A stretch of DNA of 64,000 nt, from the NCBI RefSeq assembly GCF_902833645.1, contig NZ_CADFGE010000004.1, forward strand, positions 496,001-560,000, written 5' to 3'. Shown here one piece after another: positions 1 to 10,702 of this stretch. A program made the position numbers and the translations under genes. Position 1 is the first letter of the stretch. Each line of letters starts with the position of its first letter. The DNA is from Paraburkholderia fungorum (GTDB lineage: Bacteria; Pseudomonadota; Gammaproteobacteria; Burkholderiales; Burkholderiaceae). The notes beneath the pieces were generated by a model. That model saw only the letters and a list, made by a program, of their open reading frames with translations, ran no database searches and was not told the origin of the DNA.

Positions 1-81
1 ACGCTGCCGTTCAATACCGAGGGCATGTATCGCGGCTTCGCGCGAATCGGCGAGACGCCGGTGACGGCGATCTATCGCTAA
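1..81 (+). CDS. iaaA: C-terminus of isoaspartyl peptidase/L-asparaginase (partial)
   Basis: The first 26 codons before a TAA at 79-81 are open from base 1. They encode a tail containing [10 protein letters not shown] and ending TPVTAIYR, which resembles the C-terminus of plant-type isoaspartyl peptidase/asparaginase (IaaA, an Ntn hydrolase that cleaves isoaspartyl dipeptides). In Escherichia coli iaaA directly precedes gsiABCD, and the same order is seen here, which supports the call. The start and the catalytic threonine lie outside the window. Confidence 0.75.
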   Translation, partial: TLPFNTEGMYRGFARIGETPVTAIYR

Positions 82-169
82 CGCTGTTGCTGTTGCCGTT
101 CCGTTGCACTCCCGTTTGAGTTCTTTGCCTGAGCCACCGTTAGCCGCGTTCGAAACAAAAGGAACCATC

Positions 170-2092
170 GTGCCGACTTCATCGCACACCGCCCGTCCGC
201 TTATCGAAACCTTGCCGCCGCAACGCGTGCTTGCGGTCGACGATCTGTCGGTCGCATTTCGCAGCGGCGAGAAGACCTTCAACGCGGTGCGTAATCTCTC
301 GCTGACGGTCGAGCGTGGCGAGACGCTGGCGATCGTCGGCGAGTCGGGTTCGGGAAAATCGGTGACATCGCTTGCATTGATGCGGCTGATCGAGCATGGC
401 GGTGGGCGCCTTGCCGGCGGCAGCATCGCCTTCCGGCGCCGCGACGGCAGCGTGCTCGACCTTGCGAAAGCATCGTCCGGCACGATGCGCTCGATTCGCG
501 GCGCCGACATCGCGATGATCTTCCAGGAGCCGATGACCTCGCTCAATCCGGTGTTCACGGTCGGCGATCAGATCAGCGAAGCGATTGCCTTGCATCAGGG
601 CAAGAGCCGTTCGGCCGCGCACGCCGAAACGCTGCGCCTGCTCGAACTCGTCCGGATTCCGGAAGCACGCCGGGTGGCGGCACGTTTTCCGCATCAACTA
701 TCGGGTGGTATGCGCCAGCGCGTGATGATCGCGATGGCGCTGTCGTGCAAGCCCGCCTTGCTGATTGCCGACGAACCCACCACCGCGCTCGACGTCACGA
801 TTCAGGCGCAGATTCTGCAATTGATTCGCGGCTTGCAGGACGAGATGAACATGGGCGTGATCTTCATCACGCACGACATGGGTGTGGTGGCTGAGGTGGC
901 CGATCGCGTGCTGGTGATGTATCGCGGCGAGAAAGTGGAAGAGGGGGCATCGGACACGCTGTTCGCCGTGCCTTCTCATCCTTATACGAAGGCATTGCTC
1001 GCCGCGGTTCCGCGACTGGGCGCGATGGAGGGCACCGATCAGCCCGCCAGGTTCCCGATTCTGACCATCGAGCAGGCGGCGCTGAATGGCACCGATGGAG
1101 CCGTGCGTCCGGCTGCGGCTGTCGCCGAAGAATCGCAACCGGTGATCCACGACAGCACGCCGCCGATTCTGCGCGTGCGCGATCTGGTCACGCGCTTTCC
1201 GGTCAAGAGCGGCATGTTCGGACGCCTGACGGGCCGCGTGCATGCGGTCGAGAAAGTCAGCTTCGATCTGCGCCCCGGCGAGACGCTCGCGCTGGTCGGC
1301 GAGTCGGGTTGCGGTAAATCGACTACAGGCCGTTCATTGCTGCGCCTGGTCGAAAGCCAGAGCGGTTCGATCGAATTCAATGGCAAGGAAATCAGTTCGT
1401 TGACCGGCCCGGCGTTGCAAGCGCTGCGCCGCGATATCCAGTTCATTTTCCAGGACCCGTTCGCTTCGCTGAATCCGCGCCTGACGGTCGGCTTCTCGAT
1501 CATGGAGCCGCTGCTTGTGCATGGCGTGGCTCAAGGCGAAGAAGCGCAGGCGCGCGTTGCCTGGCTGCTCGACAAGGTCGGCTTGCCGCGCGAAGCCGCG
1601 CGCCGCTATCCGCACGAGTTTTCGGGTGGGCAACGGCAACGCATTGCGATTGCGCGCGCGCTGGCATTGAACCCGAAGGTCGTGATCGCCGACGAGTCCG
1701 TGTCCGCGCTGGACGTCTCCGTGCAGGCGCAGATCGTCAACCTGATGCTCGATCTGCAACGCGAACTCGGCGTCGCGTATCTGTTCATTTCGCATGACAT
1801 GGCGGTAGTGGAGCGCGTCAGCCATCGCGTGGCGGTGATGTATCTCGGCCAGATCGTCGAGATCGGTCCGCGCCGCGCGGTGTTCGAAGCGCCGCAGCAT
1901 CCGTATACGAAGAAGCTGATGGGCGCGGTGCCGGTTGCCGACCCGGCGCGCCGTCACGCGAAACGCATGCTTGCCGCCGACGAGATTCCGAGCCCGATTC
2001 GTGCACTGGACGATGAACCGGTCGTGGCGCCGCTAGTGGCGGTGGGACCGGATCATTTCGTGGCGCAGCATCGGGTCGGCGGCGCTTACTAG
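170..2092 (+). CDS. gsiA: Glutathione/peptide ABC importer, fused double ATP-binding protein
   Basis: Tandem ABC ATPase of about 640 residues with two complete nucleotide-binding domains, each with Walker A (GESGSGKS, then GESGCGKS), a signature motif (LSGGMRQR, then FSGGQRQR) and Walker B (LLIADEPT, then VVIADES). Each domain ends in an oligopeptide-transporter C-terminal extension ([16 protein letters not shown]). Length and architecture match GsiA/DppD-DppF fusions. It would energise uptake by GsiB-GsiC-GsiD. The GTG at 170 follows AAAGGA at a good distance and is preferred; an upstream in-frame TTG at 104 is possible. It is the first gene of a run of six co-directional genes. Confidence 0.9.
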   Translation: MPTSSHTARPLIETLPPQRVLAVDDLSVAFRSGEKTFNAVRNLSLTVERGETLAIVGESGSGKSVTSLALMRLIEHGGGRLAGGSIAFRRRDGSVLDLAKASSGTMRSIRGADIAMIFQEPMTSLNPVFTVGDQISEAIALHQGKSRSAAHAETLRLLELVRIPEARRVAARFPHQLSGGMRQRVMIAMALSCKPALLIADEPTTALDVTIQAQILQLIRGLQDEMNMGVIFITHDMGVVAEVADRVLVMYRGEKVEEGASDTLFAVPSHPYTKALLAAVPRLGAMEGTDQPARFPILTIEQAALNGTDGAVRPAAAVAEESQPVIHDSTPPILRVRDLVTRFPVKSGMFGRLTGRVHAVEKVSFDLRPGETLALVGESGCGKSTTGRSLLRLVESQSGSIEFNGKEISSLTGPALQALRRDIQFIFQDPFASLNPRLTVGFSIMEPLLVHGVAQGEEAQARVAWLLDKVGLPREAARRYPHEFSGGQRQRIAIARALALNPKVVIADESVSALDVSVQAQIVNLMLDLQRELGVAYLFISHDMAVVERVSHRVAVMYLGQIVEIGPRRAVFEAPQHPYTKKLMGAVPVADPARRHAKRMLAADEIPSPIRALDDEPVVAPLVAVGPDHFVAQHRVGGAY

Positions 2093-2191
2093 GCCTGAAC
2101 GAGAAACCCGAACGCAGTACCAGACCTGAACCGAAGCAATTTTCTCTCGCAGCACATAACCCTGTTTCATTTCGCAGCCTGGAGCAACCTC

Positions 2192-3754
2192 ATGAACCTG
2201 CTGGTCCCGTCTTCTCCGTTTCGTTTGCGCGCGCTGGTCAGCGGCGGCGCGATGGTGTTCGCGATGCTCGCGGGCAATGCGGCGCACGCCGATACCACGG
2301 CCGTGATGGCCGTTGCGTCGACCTTCACGACGCTCGATCCGTACGACGCGAACGACACGCTCTCGCAAGCCGTCGCCAAGTCGTTCTATCAAGGCCTGTT
2401 CGGTTTCGACAAGGACATGAAGCTGGTCAACGTGCTGGCCGACAGCTACGAAGCGAGTCCGGATGCGACGGTCTACACGTTCAAGCTGCGCCACGGCGTG
2501 AAGTTCCAGGACGGCACCGACTTCAATGCGGCTGCCGTCAAAGCGAACTTCGACCGCGTGACCGATCCGGCGAACAAGCTCAAGCGCTACAACATGTTCA
2601 ACCGGATCGAGAAAACCGAAGTGATCGATCCGTACACGGTGAAGATCACGCTGAAGGCGCCGTTCTCCGCGTTCGTCAACGTGCTGGCGCATCCGTCGGC
2701 GGTGATGATTTCGCCTGATGCGCTGAAGAAATACGGCAAGGACATCGCGTTTCATCCGGTGGGCACGGGTCCGTTCGAGTTCGTGAAGTGGGACCCGGCG
2801 GGCGACCTGACGGTGAAGAAGTTCGCTGGTTACTGGAAGAAGGGTTATCCGAAGATCGATGCGATCGACTGGAAGCCGGTGGTCGACAACAACACGCGCG
2901 CCGCGTTGATGCGCACCGGCGAAGCGGATTTCGCGTTTCAGGTGCCGTTCGAGCAGGCCGCGCAATTGCAGTCCAGCCCGAAGGTTGATCTGATCGCGTC
3001 GCCGTCGATCATCCAGCGTTATATCAGCCTGAACGTCAACCAGAAGCCGTTCGACAATCCGAAGGTGCGTGAAGCGCTGAACTATGCGGTCAACAAGGAC
3101 GCGCTGACCAAGGTCGCGTTTGCCGGTTACGCAACGCCGGCCGACGGCGTGGTGCCGCAAGGCGTGGACTACGCGGTGAAGCTCGGCCCATGGCCGTACG
3201 ATCCGGCCAAGGCGCGCGAACTGCTGAAGGAAGCAGGCTATCCGAACGGTTTCGAAACGACGCTGTGGTCTGCCTATAACTACTCGACCGCACAGAAGGT
3301 GATTCAGTTCGTGCAGCAGCAACTGGCGCAAGTTGGCATCAAGGCGCAGGTCGAAGCACTTGAAGCAGGCCAACGCGTCGCGAAGGTGGAAAGCGCGCAG
3401 GACCCGGCAACCGCGCCGGTGCGGATGTACTACGCCGGCTGGTCGTCGTCGACGGGCGAAGCGGACTGGGCGATTACGCCGCTGCTCGGCTCGGTCTCGT
3501 TCCCGCCGAAGATGGTCAACACCGCGTACTACAAGAACGATACGGTCGACAGCGACCTGAAGCAGGCGCTCGAAACGACCGACCGCACCAAAAAGGCCGC
3601 GCTCTACACCGATGCGCAAAAACGTATCTGGGCCGATGCCCCGTGGATTTTCCTCGTCAAGGAGAAGGTGGTGTACGCGCGCAGCAAGCGTCTGTCTGGT
3701 GCGTATGTCGCGCCGGACGGCTCGTTCAATTTCGACGAGATCGCGATCAAGTGA
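2192..3754 (+). CDS. gsiB: Glutathione/peptide ABC importer, periplasmic binding protein
   Basis: Family 5 solute-binding protein of 520 residues. It starts with a Sec signal peptide (hydrophobic stretch about residues 12-30, cleavage near AHA-DTT). The mature part has typical SBP_bac_5 features such as [23 protein letters not shown] and [15 protein letters not shown]. It would capture glutathione or short peptides in the periplasm and deliver them to GsiC/GsiD. GGAG lies 8 bases before the ATG. It is 99 bases after gsiA. Substrate is inferred from the gsi order; a dipeptide binder is the alternative. Confidence 0.88.
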   Translation: MNLLVPSSPFRLRALVSGGAMVFAMLAGNAAHADTTAVMAVASTFTTLDPYDANDTLSQAVAKSFYQGLFGFDKDMKLVNVLADSYEASPDATVYTFKLRHGVKFQDGTDFNAAAVKANFDRVTDPANKLKRYNMFNRIEKTEVIDPYTVKITLKAPFSAFVNVLAHPSAVMISPDALKKYGKDIAFHPVGTGPFEFVKWDPAGDLTVKKFAGYWKKGYPKIDAIDWKPVVDNNTRAALMRTGEADFAFQVPFEQAAQLQSSPKVDLIASPSIIQRYISLNVNQKPFDNPKVREALNYAVNKDALTKVAFAGYATPADGVVPQGVDYAVKLGPWPYDPAKARELLKEAGYPNGFETTLWSAYNYSTAQKVIQFVQQQLAQVGIKAQVEALEAGQRVAKVESAQDPATAPVRMYYAGWSSSTGEADWAITPLLGSVSFPPKMVNTAYYKNDTVDSDLKQALETTDRTKKAALYTDAQKRIWADAPWIFLVKEKVVYARSKRLSGAYVAPDGSFNFDEIAIK

Positions 3755-3855
3755 TGGGTTGACCGCCCGGCGTTGCGTGTTCCAGACACACACGCGGCCC
3801 GGGCGGCTGCTTTTCGACGAATCTTCGTTGCCTGCCTCATTGCCGGATTGGTTTC

Positions 3856-4776
3856 ATGCTGAACTTCCTCGTCAAACGTATCTTTGGCCTCCTGCCGACG
3901 CTCTTTATCGTCGCCGTGCTGGTGTTCCTGTTCGTGCATCTGCTGCCCGGCGATCCTGCGCGTCTCGCGGCAGGTCCCGAAGCGGACGAAGCAACCGTCG
4001 CACTGGTGCGTGCCGATCTTGGCCTCGATAAACCGATGCCGGAGCAATTCGTCAACTTCTTCGTGAAGATCGCTCACGGGGACTTCGGCACGTCCACGCG
4101 CAGCAAGCGGCCGGTCAGCCAGGAAATCGGCGAGCGTTTCATGCCGACGCTGCTGCTCACGCTCGCGAGCATGGTGTGGGCGGTGGTGCTCGGTATGGGC
4201 ATTGGCATCGTCTCGGCGGTGTGGCGCAATCGCTGGCCGGACCGGCTCGGCATGACGCTCGCGGTGTCGGGTATTTCGTTTCCCGCGTTCGCGCTCGGCA
4301 TGCTGCTGATGGAAATCTTTTCGGTGAAGCTCGGCTGGCTGCCTATCGTCGGCGACGGTTCCTGGCAGAGCTACGTACTGCCCTCGCTCACGCTTGGCGC
4401 GGCCGTGGCGGCGGTGATGGCGCGCTTCACACGGGCTTCGTTCGTCGAAGTGATGAATGAAGATTTCGTGCGCACCGCACGCGCCAAGGGCGTGCCCGAA
4501 CGGCTTGTGATCGTCAAACACTGCCTACGTAACGCAATGATTCCTGTCGTTACGATGATGGGGCTGCAGTTCGGCTTTTTGCTGGGCGGCTCAATCGTGG
4601 TCGAAGTGGTGTTCAACTGGCCAGGGCTCGGACGTCTGCTGGTGGATGCCGTGGCCATGCGCGACTATCCGGTGATTCAGGCTGAAGTGCTGTTGTTCTC
4701 GCTTGAATTCATCATCATCAACCTGGTTGTCGACGTGCTGTACGCCGTCATCAACCCGACTATCCGTTTCAAGTGA
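3856..4776 (+). CDS. gsiC: Glutathione/peptide ABC importer, permease 1
   Basis: 306-residue inner-membrane permease of the DppB/OppB type. The N-terminus has a hydrophobic helix (residues about 8-30) ending in the LLPGDPAR motif typical of this family, then further membrane segments. The EAA loop that contacts the ATPase is visible near the C-terminal half ([23 protein letters not shown]). It would pair with GsiD to form the channel. The ATG at 3856 gives the normal family N-terminus; the Shine-Dalgarno is weak. Confidence 0.88.
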   Translation: MLNFLVKRIFGLLPTLFIVAVLVFLFVHLLPGDPARLAAGPEADEATVALVRADLGLDKPMPEQFVNFFVKIAHGDFGTSTRSKRPVSQEIGERFMPTLLLTLASMVWAVVLGMGIGIVSAVWRNRWPDRLGMTLAVSGISFPAFALGMLLMEIFSVKLGWLPIVGDGSWQSYVLPSLTLGAAVAAVMARFTRASFVEVMNEDFVRTARAKGVPERLVIVKHCLRNAMIPVVTMMGLQFGFLLGGSIVVEVVFNWPGLGRLLVDAVAMRDYPVIQAEVLLFSLEFIIINLVVDVLYAVINPTIRFK

Positions 4777-4783
4777 GGCCCGC

Positions 4784-5689
4784 ATGAGCATCTCAGCTAC
4801 CGAGGCGAATGCGGCCAAAGCCGCTCTTGTAGAAAGCGCGATCCGCACGCCGTGGAGTGAATTCTGGCGCAAATTCCGTAAGCAGCATGTGGCGCTCGCC
4901 GCCGGCATTTTCGTGCTGCTGCTGATCGTGGTCGCGATCGTCGCGCCGCATATCGTGCCGTACGATCCGGAAAATTTCTTCGACTACGACGCGTTGAACG
5001 CAGGGCCGTCAGCCGCGCACTGGTTCGGCGTCGATTCGCTGGGCCGCGATATTTTCAGCCGCATTCTGGCGGGTTCACGCATCTCGCTCGCGGCCGGTTT
5101 TCTGTCGGTGGCGATCGGCGCGGTGATCGGCACGTTTTTCGGTTTGCTGGCCGGTTACTACGAAGGCTGGTGGGACCGCATCACCATGCGCGTCGCCGAT
5201 GTGCTGTTCGCGTTTCCCGGCATTCTGCTGGCGATCGGCGTGGTCGCGATTCTCGGCAACGGCATGATCAATGTGATCTGCGCGGTGGCGATTTTCAGCA
5301 TCCCGGCGTTTGCGCGGCTCGTGCGCGGCAACACGCTGATGCTCAAGCAACTTACGTATATCGAAGCAGCGCGCAGCATCGGCGCATCGGACTGGACCAT
5401 CATCGTGCGGCATATTCTGCCGGGGACGATTTCGTCGATCGTGGTGTACTTCACGATGCGCATCGGTACCTCGATCATCACGGCGGCGAGCTTGTCGTTT
5501 CTCGGACTCGGCGCGCAACCGCCGACGCCGGAGTGGGGCGCGATGCTCAACGAGGCGCGCGCCGATATGGTGACCGCGCCGCATATCGCGCTGTTTCCGA
5601 GCCTGGCGATTTTTCTCACCGTGCTGGCTTTCAATCTGCTCGGCGACGGTTTGCGCGATGCGCTCGATCCGAAGCTCGACCGCCCATGA
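4784..5689 (+). CDS. gsiD: Glutathione/peptide ABC importer, permease 2
   Basis: 301-residue permease of the DppC/OppC type. The N-terminal cytoplasmic stretch is followed by a membrane helix and the motif [19 protein letters not shown], which is diagnostic of this subunit. An EAA loop is present ([22 protein letters not shown]), and the tail [13 protein letters not shown] is characteristic. The ATG at 4784 lies 7 bases after the gsiC stop with GAGG upstream. Its TGA overlaps the ATG of the next gene (ATGA), so translational coupling with the peptidase gene is likely. Confidence 0.88.
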   Translation: MSISATEANAAKAALVESAIRTPWSEFWRKFRKQHVALAAGIFVLLLIVVAIVAPHIVPYDPENFFDYDALNAGPSAAHWFGVDSLGRDIFSRILAGSRISLAAGFLSVAIGAVIGTFFGLLAGYYEGWWDRITMRVADVLFAFPGILLAIGVVAILGNGMINVICAVAIFSIPAFARLVRGNTLMLKQLTYIEAARSIGASDWTIIVRHILPGTISSIVVYFTMRIGTSIITAASLSFLGLGAQPPTPEWGAMLNEARADMVTAPHIALFPSLAIFLTVLAFNLLGDGLRDALDPKLDRP

Positions 5690-6747
5690 GTTCGACTGAA
5701 GTTTCACGCGCGGGCGCGCCGCATATCGGTGTGCTGCAGCGCGGCCCGCTGGGATCGATTGCCGACGTGAAGGGTGTGACGGTCGGGCATTGCACGCTCG
5801 ATGACGGAGCGGTGCAAACCGGCGTCACCGTGATTCGCCCGCACCCCGGCGATCCGTTTCTCGCGAAGGTGCCCGCGGCTGCTTCCGTGATCAACGGTTT
5901 TGGCAAAAGCATCGGACTCGTGCAGGTTGAAGAACTTGGCGTGCTGGAGACGCCGATTGCGTTGACCAATACCTTCGGCGTTGCCGCGCTCGCGCAAGCG
6001 CAGATTCGCGCTGCCATTCATGCCAATCCGCAAATCGGCCGCGAATGGTCGACTGTCAATCCGCTGGTGTTCGAATGCAATGACGGATACCTGAACGATA
6101 TTCAGGCTTTGGCGGTAAGCGAGCAGCATTACAACGACGCCTATGAGGCGGCGACCACGGACGTCGCAAGCGGTTCGGTCGGCGCGGGCCGCGGCATGTC
6201 GTGCTTCGACCTGAAAGGCGGAATCGGCAACGCGTCGCGGATCGTCGACGTTGCAGGTCAGCGTTATACGGTCGGCGCGCTGGTGTTGGCGAACTTCGGC
6301 CGCCTGCCGATGTTGACGATCGACGGTGCGCCGCTTGGCCGCATACTCGCCGAACGCGCAACCCGAGCCGCCTCGAAACCCGAGCAAGGCTCGATCATCA
6401 TGATCGTCGCCACCGACGCGCCGCTCGACGCCCGCCAGCTCAGGCGTCTGTCATTGCGCGCCGCAGCGGGACTTGCCCGAACCGGTTCGGTATATGGCCA
6501 CGGCAGCGGCGATATTGCGCTGGCGTTTTCAACGGCCTACACCGTGCCGCACGAATCCGATTTCGTCGCGTTGCCGCCCATGCTTGCCGATGCACGCCTC
6601 GATCCGCTATTCCGCGCCTGCGCGGACAGCGTCGAGCAGGCGATCGTCGATGCGCTATGGTGCGCGACTTCGGTCACGGGGCGCGACGGCCATCGTCGCC
6701 TGTCGCTGCACGACACTGCCCCGGACCTTGCTCAACTCCTCAACTGA
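5686..6747 (+). CDS. P1-family (DmpA-like) aminopeptidase
   Basis: 353-residue self-processing Ntn-type hydrolase of peptidase family S58/P1. The family landmarks are present: [11 protein letters not shown] near residue 30, NTFGV near 95, GSVGAGRGM near 163 and [10 protein letters not shown] Gly-Ser pair lies before [11 protein letters not shown] (about residues 235-236), where DmpA is autocleaved so that the new N-terminal Ser becomes the nucleophile. Family members release N-terminal residues, including D-Ala in DmpA, from small peptides. It overlaps gsiD by 4 bases and so probably processes peptides imported by the Gsi system. Confidence 0.85.
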   Translation: MSSTEVSRAGAPHIGVLQRGPLGSIADVKGVTVGHCTLDDGAVQTGVTVIRPHPGDPFLAKVPAAASVINGFGKSIGLVQVEELGVLETPIALTNTFGVAALAQAQIRAAIHANPQIGREWSTVNPLVFECNDGYLNDIQALAVSEQHYNDAYEAATTDVASGSVGAGRGMSCFDLKGGIGNASRIVDVAGQRYTVGALVLANFGRLPMLTIDGAPLGRILAERATRAASKPEQGSIIMIVATDAPLDARQLRRLSLRAAAGLARTGSVYGHGSGDIALAFSTAYTVPHESDFVALPPMLADARLDPLFRACADSVEQAIVDALWCATSVTGRDGHRRLSLHDTAPDLAQLLN

Positions 6748-6756
6748 ACCTCGCTG

Positions 6757-7590
6757 ATGAAAGTCCTGATCTCCGCCGATATCGAAGGTGTGGCCGGCGT
6801 GTTCCACCCCGAGCAAACGCGCGCGGGTAACGGCGAATACGAAGCTGCGCGCCGCTGGATGACGCTCGAAGCCAACGCCGCGATCGAAGGGGCATTCGCA
6901 GGCGGCGCGACCCACGTGTGGGTCAACGATTCGCATGGCGGTTTCCGCAATCTGCTGCCCGATCTACTCGATGCGCGCGCCCAGGTGGTGCTCGGCAAAC
7001 CGCGTACGCTCGGCATGATGGCGGGCCTCGAGTACGGCGCGGCGCTGGTGTTCATGATCGGCTATCACGCCCGCTCTCAAACGCACGGGATTCTCTCGCA
7101 TACGATCAACAGCTTCGCGTTCGCGCGTGTCTCGCTGAACGGTGTCGAAGTCGGCGAGGCTGGATTGTATGGCGCGCTGGCGGAAGAATATGGTGCACGG
7201 GTCGCGCTTTTATCCGGCGACGATGTATTCGCCGAAGAAACCGCACCGCGCTTTCCAGGCGCGCGTTTCGTGATTACCAAAAGCGCGACGGGGCATGCAA
7301 GCGGCGTGACGCAGACGCCGGCGAGCGCCCGTGCTGCGATTGAAAACGCCGCGCGCGAAGTGGTGCGGCATCACATCGACGAGGGCCATGCGCCGCAAGC
7401 CACGCGCGCTGCCGTAAAACCTGTCGAATGCGACTTGCGTGTGCAGACCACCGCGCTTGCCGACCTGTTCTGCCAATGGCCGACGCTCACGCGCGTCGAT
7501 GCCGTCACATTGCGCTTTGGCGCGGAGTCGGTCGAACATGCGGTGCGCATGCTGAACTGCCTGTCGGCCATGTCGTTCATGCTGCGTTGA
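6757..7590 (+). CDS. M55-family zinc D-aminopeptidase (DppA-like)
   Basis: 277-residue protein beginning MKVLISADIEGVAGV, where the Asp and Glu of the DxE motif are zinc ligands in Bacillus DppA. Further conserved patches are VNDSHGGFRNL (residues about 56-66), FMIGYHAR and VGEAGLYGALA, giving the expected His and Glu ligands. DppA releases D-Ala from short D-peptides such as cell-wall fragments. It lies 9 bases after the P1 peptidase gene, making two peptidases of possible D-amino-acid specificity at the end of a peptide-import operon. Confidence 0.87.
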   Translation: MKVLISADIEGVAGVFHPEQTRAGNGEYEAARRWMTLEANAAIEGAFAGGATHVWVNDSHGGFRNLLPDLLDARAQVVLGKPRTLGMMAGLEYGAALVFMIGYHARSQTHGILSHTINSFAFARVSLNGVEVGEAGLYGALAEEYGARVALLSGDDVFAEETAPRFPGARFVITKSATGHASGVTQTPASARAAIENAAREVVRHHIDEGHAPQATRAAVKPVECDLRVQTTALADLFCQWPTLTRVDAVTLRFGAESVEHAVRMLNCLSAMSFMLR

Positions 7591-7741
7591 GCCGTGTGAC
7601 GAAGCGGGACACCAGGCAAACTCGGCCATTACCAAGCTTACGTTTCCGTAAAACGCTAGCGGCGCGGTGACACGTTTCGCGAGGAAGCTGTACGCTCTGG
7701 CATTCCAGAGGTACCGTCTCTCTCACTTAGCGGAGCACAGC

Positions 7742-9466
7742 ATGGGTAAGCAGACTATCGCGGATTATCTGGCCAGAACCCTGGCGGCAGCAGACGTCGA
7801 ACGGATTTGGGGCGTGACGGGCGACAGCCTGAACGGCCTGTCCGACAGCTTGCAACGGCTTGGCTCGATTCGCTGGATGCATACGCGCCACGAGGAGGTC
7901 GCGGCCTTCGCCGCCGGTGCCGAAGCCGCCGCCACGGGCAAGCTCGCCGTCTGCGCGGGCAGTTGCGGCCCAGGCAATCTGCATCTGATCAACGGCCTGT
8001 ACGACTGTCACCGCAATCACCAGCCCGTGCTTGCCATCGCCGCGCACATTCCCTCGTCGGAGATCGGTCTCGGTTACTTCCAGGAAACGCATCCGCAAGA
8101 GTTGTTCAAGGAATGCAGCCACTACGTCGAACTGGTGACGAACCCGTCGCAGTTTCCGCGCGTGCTGGCGCGCGCGATGCATACGGCGATCGAAGAACGT
8201 GGCGTCGCGGTGATCGTGCTGCCGGGCGATGTTGCGCTCAGCGAAGCACCCGACGAAACACCGGCATGGACCGGCACGCTCGAACGCTCGAGCGTGGTGC
8301 CCTCCGGCGCGGATCTCGACCGGCTTGCCGATCTGCTCAATCAGGCCGGCGGCGTGACGCTGCTATGCGGCAGCGGCTGCGCCGGCGCGCACGACGAAGT
8401 GGTGGCCTTCGCCGATCAGCTCGCTGCGCCCACCGTGCATGCATTACGCGGCAAACAATACGTGGAGTGGGATAACCCGTTCGACGTCGGCATGACGGGT
8501 CTGATCGGTTTCAGTTCCGGCTATCACGCGATGATGTCGTGCGACACGCTCGTGATGCTCGGCACCGATTTTCCGTATCGCAACTTTTATCCGTCGCATG
8601 GCAACGTGGTGCAGATCGATCGGCGCGGCTCCGCGCTCGGCAAGCGCGCGCCATTGAAGCTGGGTCTTGTCGGCGACGTCAAGGCGACCTTGCAGGCACT
8701 GCTGCCGCTGATCAAACGCAAGACCGATCGGCGCTTTCTTGAGAACGCCCGCAAGCACTACGCCGATACACGCAAGGACCTCGACGATCTCGCTCGCCCG
8801 TCCGATCCAGGGCGCGCGATTCATCCGCAATATCTGACCAGCATCGTCGACAAGGTGGCGAACGAAGACGCCGTGTTTGCCGCCGACGTCGGCACGCCGA
8901 CGCTTTGGGCCGCGCGTTATCTGACGATGAACGGCAAGCGCAGTCTGCATGGCTCGTTCAACCACGGTTCGATGGCCAACGCGATGCCGCAGGCGCTGGG
9001 CGCACAGGCGGCCGAACCGGGGCGCCAGGTGATTTCACTTTCAGGCGATGGCGGTTTGTCGATGCTGCTCGGCGATCTGCTCACCGCGCGTCAACTGAAT
9101 CTGCCCATCAAGGTGGTCGTGTTCAACAACAGCACGCTCGGCTTCGTTGCGATGGAGATGAAGGCCGGCGGCTACCTCGAAAGCGGCACCGATCTCGCCG
9201 CCACCGACTTCGCGGCGATCGCGCGCGGCGCGGGCATTTACGGCGCGCGGATCGAACTGTCGGAGAATATCGAGCCGGCCTTACGCGAGGCCTTCGCGCA
9301 TCCCGGGCCCGCGGTGATCGATGTGGTGACGGCCAAGCACGAACTCGCTCTGCCGCCGAAGATCCAGTGGGCGCAGGCGAAGGGTTTCAGCCTGTACATG
9401 CTGCGCGCGGTGCTCAATGGCCGCGGTGACGAAGTGGTCGAACTGGCGACGACGAATCTACGCTAA
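7742..9466 (+). CDS. poxB: Pyruvate dehydrogenase (quinone) / pyruvate oxidase
   Basis: 574-residue thiamine-diphosphate enzyme. The N-terminal Pyr domain has the catalytic Glu ([12 protein letters not shown], about residue 50), followed by a central FAD-binding domain and a C-terminal PP domain with the ThDP motif GDGGLSML...NN (from about residue 437). Length equals E. coli PoxB (572). PoxB converts pyruvate to acetate and CO2 and passes electrons to ubiquinone at the membrane. The ATG at 7742 follows GCGGAG. It stands alone, 151 bases after the M55 gene, and faces a convergent gene. Confidence 0.85.
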   Translation: MGKQTIADYLARTLAAADVERIWGVTGDSLNGLSDSLQRLGSIRWMHTRHEEVAAFAAGAEAAATGKLAVCAGSCGPGNLHLINGLYDCHRNHQPVLAIAAHIPSSEIGLGYFQETHPQELFKECSHYVELVTNPSQFPRVLARAMHTAIEERGVAVIVLPGDVALSEAPDETPAWTGTLERSSVVPSGADLDRLADLLNQAGGVTLLCGSGCAGAHDEVVAFADQLAAPTVHALRGKQYVEWDNPFDVGMTGLIGFSSGYHAMMSCDTLVMLGTDFPYRNFYPSHGNVVQIDRRGSALGKRAPLKLGLVGDVKATLQALLPLIKRKTDRRFLENARKHYADTRKDLDDLARPSDPGRAIHPQYLTSIVDKVANEDAVFAADVGTPTLWAARYLTMNGKRSLHGSFNHGSMANAMPQALGAQAAEPGRQVISLSGDGGLSMLLGDLLTARQLNLPIKVVVFNNSTLGFVAMEMKAGGYLESGTDLAATDFAAIARGAGIYGARIELSENIEPALREAFAHPGPAVIDVVTAKHELALPPKIQWAQAKGFSLYMLRAVLNGRGDEVVELATTNLR

Positions 9467-9501
9467 GGGGCGTTGGAGCCGGCCGCGCGGGGTTGACTGT
9501 T

Positions 9502-10488
9502 CTACTGTTGCCGGCTCAATTCGCGCGCGGCGCGATCGATTACATCCGCCACAGCACCCGCGTGCGACACCGGCACGAGATGGCTCGATGCGATCGGCAC
9601 GATCTTCGCCCCCATCCGGTCGGCCATGAATTTTTCGACGGCGGGCGACACCGCGCGGTCCCGTGTGGTCAGTACGTACCACGACGGTTTCTCTCTCCAC
9701 GCGACCTGGCTGACTGTTTCACTGAACGCTGTCGCGGCGATTGGGACTTGCGCCGTGGCCAGTACGCGTGTGAGATTTTCGGGTACGTCGGCGGCGAAGT
9801 CGGCATGGTATTTCGTGCGGTCGAGCCACAGGAAGCCCGTCGGGTCCGCGACGATACTTTGACCCGCGGGCATCGGCGCCGCGCGCTTCAGCAGATCTGT
9901 GGTCGATTCATGCAGGTCGGGCGCAATCGCCGCCACATAGACGAGACCCGCGACGTTCGGTGCGTTCGCGCCGGCTTGCGTGATCACGACGCCGCCCCAT
10001 GAGTGGCCCACCAGGATGGTTGGGCCATCCTGGCGCGCGAGCACACGGCGCGTGGCCGCGACATCGTCGGCGAGCGACGTGAGCGGGTTCTGCACCGAAC
10101 TCACGTGATATCCCTTCTGCTGCAACTTCGCGATCACGCCATTCCAGCTCGATCCATCGACGAACGCACCGTGAACCAGCACGACGTTGTGCACAGGGCC
10201 GGTCATTGGCGCGGCGGGTGGTGTGGGAGCGGCGGCTCCTCGCGTGGCAGGTGTGGTGGGGGTGGGGACGGTCGCAGCGGGCGGCGCGGGCGCCGCAGGG
10301 ATTGCGGGCACCACGGCTGGCGCGGCGGATGGCGGGACCGGGACCTCCGGTGCGCTCGCCTCCATCCCGGGCATGTCGGCCGGTTCGGCGGCGGGTTCTG
10401 CCGCAGGCGCGGCGGTTTGCGCGAGCGCGGCCGCCCCGGCGAAGCAGAGACACAAAACAGCGGCGCAAAGCAGACGTTTGGGCGACAT
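9502..10488 (-). CDS. Secreted alpha/beta hydrolase with Pro/Ala-rich linker
   Basis: 328 residues. A signal peptide (cleavage near ALAQ) is followed by about 75 residues of Ala/Pro/Glu-rich low-complexity linker, then a compact alpha/beta-hydrolase domain. The domain shows LVHGAFVDGSSW, the nucleophile elbow GHSWGG, a likely acid Asp in TTRDRAV and a His in SSHLVPVSH. The core resembles the EstE/salicylate-esterase-like family of small hydrolases; the substrate is unknown. The linker suggests tethering or periplasmic display. It is convergent with poxB (35-base gap) and divergent from the permease. Confidence 0.75.
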   Translation of the reverse strand: MSPKRLLCAAVLCLCFAGAAALAQTAAPAAEPAAEPADMPGMEASAPEVPVPPSAAPAVVPAIPAAPAPPAATVPTPTTPATRGAAAPTPPAAPMTGPVHNVVLVHGAFVDGSSWNGVIAKLQQKGYHVSSVQNPLTSLADDVAATRRVLARQDGPTILVGHSWGGVVITQAGANAPNVAGLVYVAAIAPDLHESTTDLLKRAAPMPAGQSIVADPTGFLWLDRTKYHADFAADVPENLTRVLATAQVPIAATAFSETVSQVAWREKPSWYVLTTRDRAVSPAVEKFMADRMGAKIVPIASSHLVPVSHAGAVADVIDRAARELSRQQ

Positions 10489-10702
10489 GTTGAATCTCCG
10501 CAGGCTGAGACCTCGACTAGGGCAACATACCGAAGCGCTTCGCCAGTGACAATCACTATCCTCGCCGTTAAGTGCGGCGCAGAACCAAGCGCGGGTTGGC
10601 CCCAGTATTGAGCAAATATCGGCCGCGGTAAAATTTCAGGTTCTGCCGGGGCGGGCCATAAGTCTGATCGGGCGATTGATATCCATACACTGGGGCGCAA
10701 TT

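Noticed and set aside
2033-3793. 586-codon open frame on the minus strand across gsiB
   Set aside because: It is antisense to an intact binding-protein gene, has Arg/His-rich composition typical of a shadow frame in GC-rich DNA and no ribosome-binding site.
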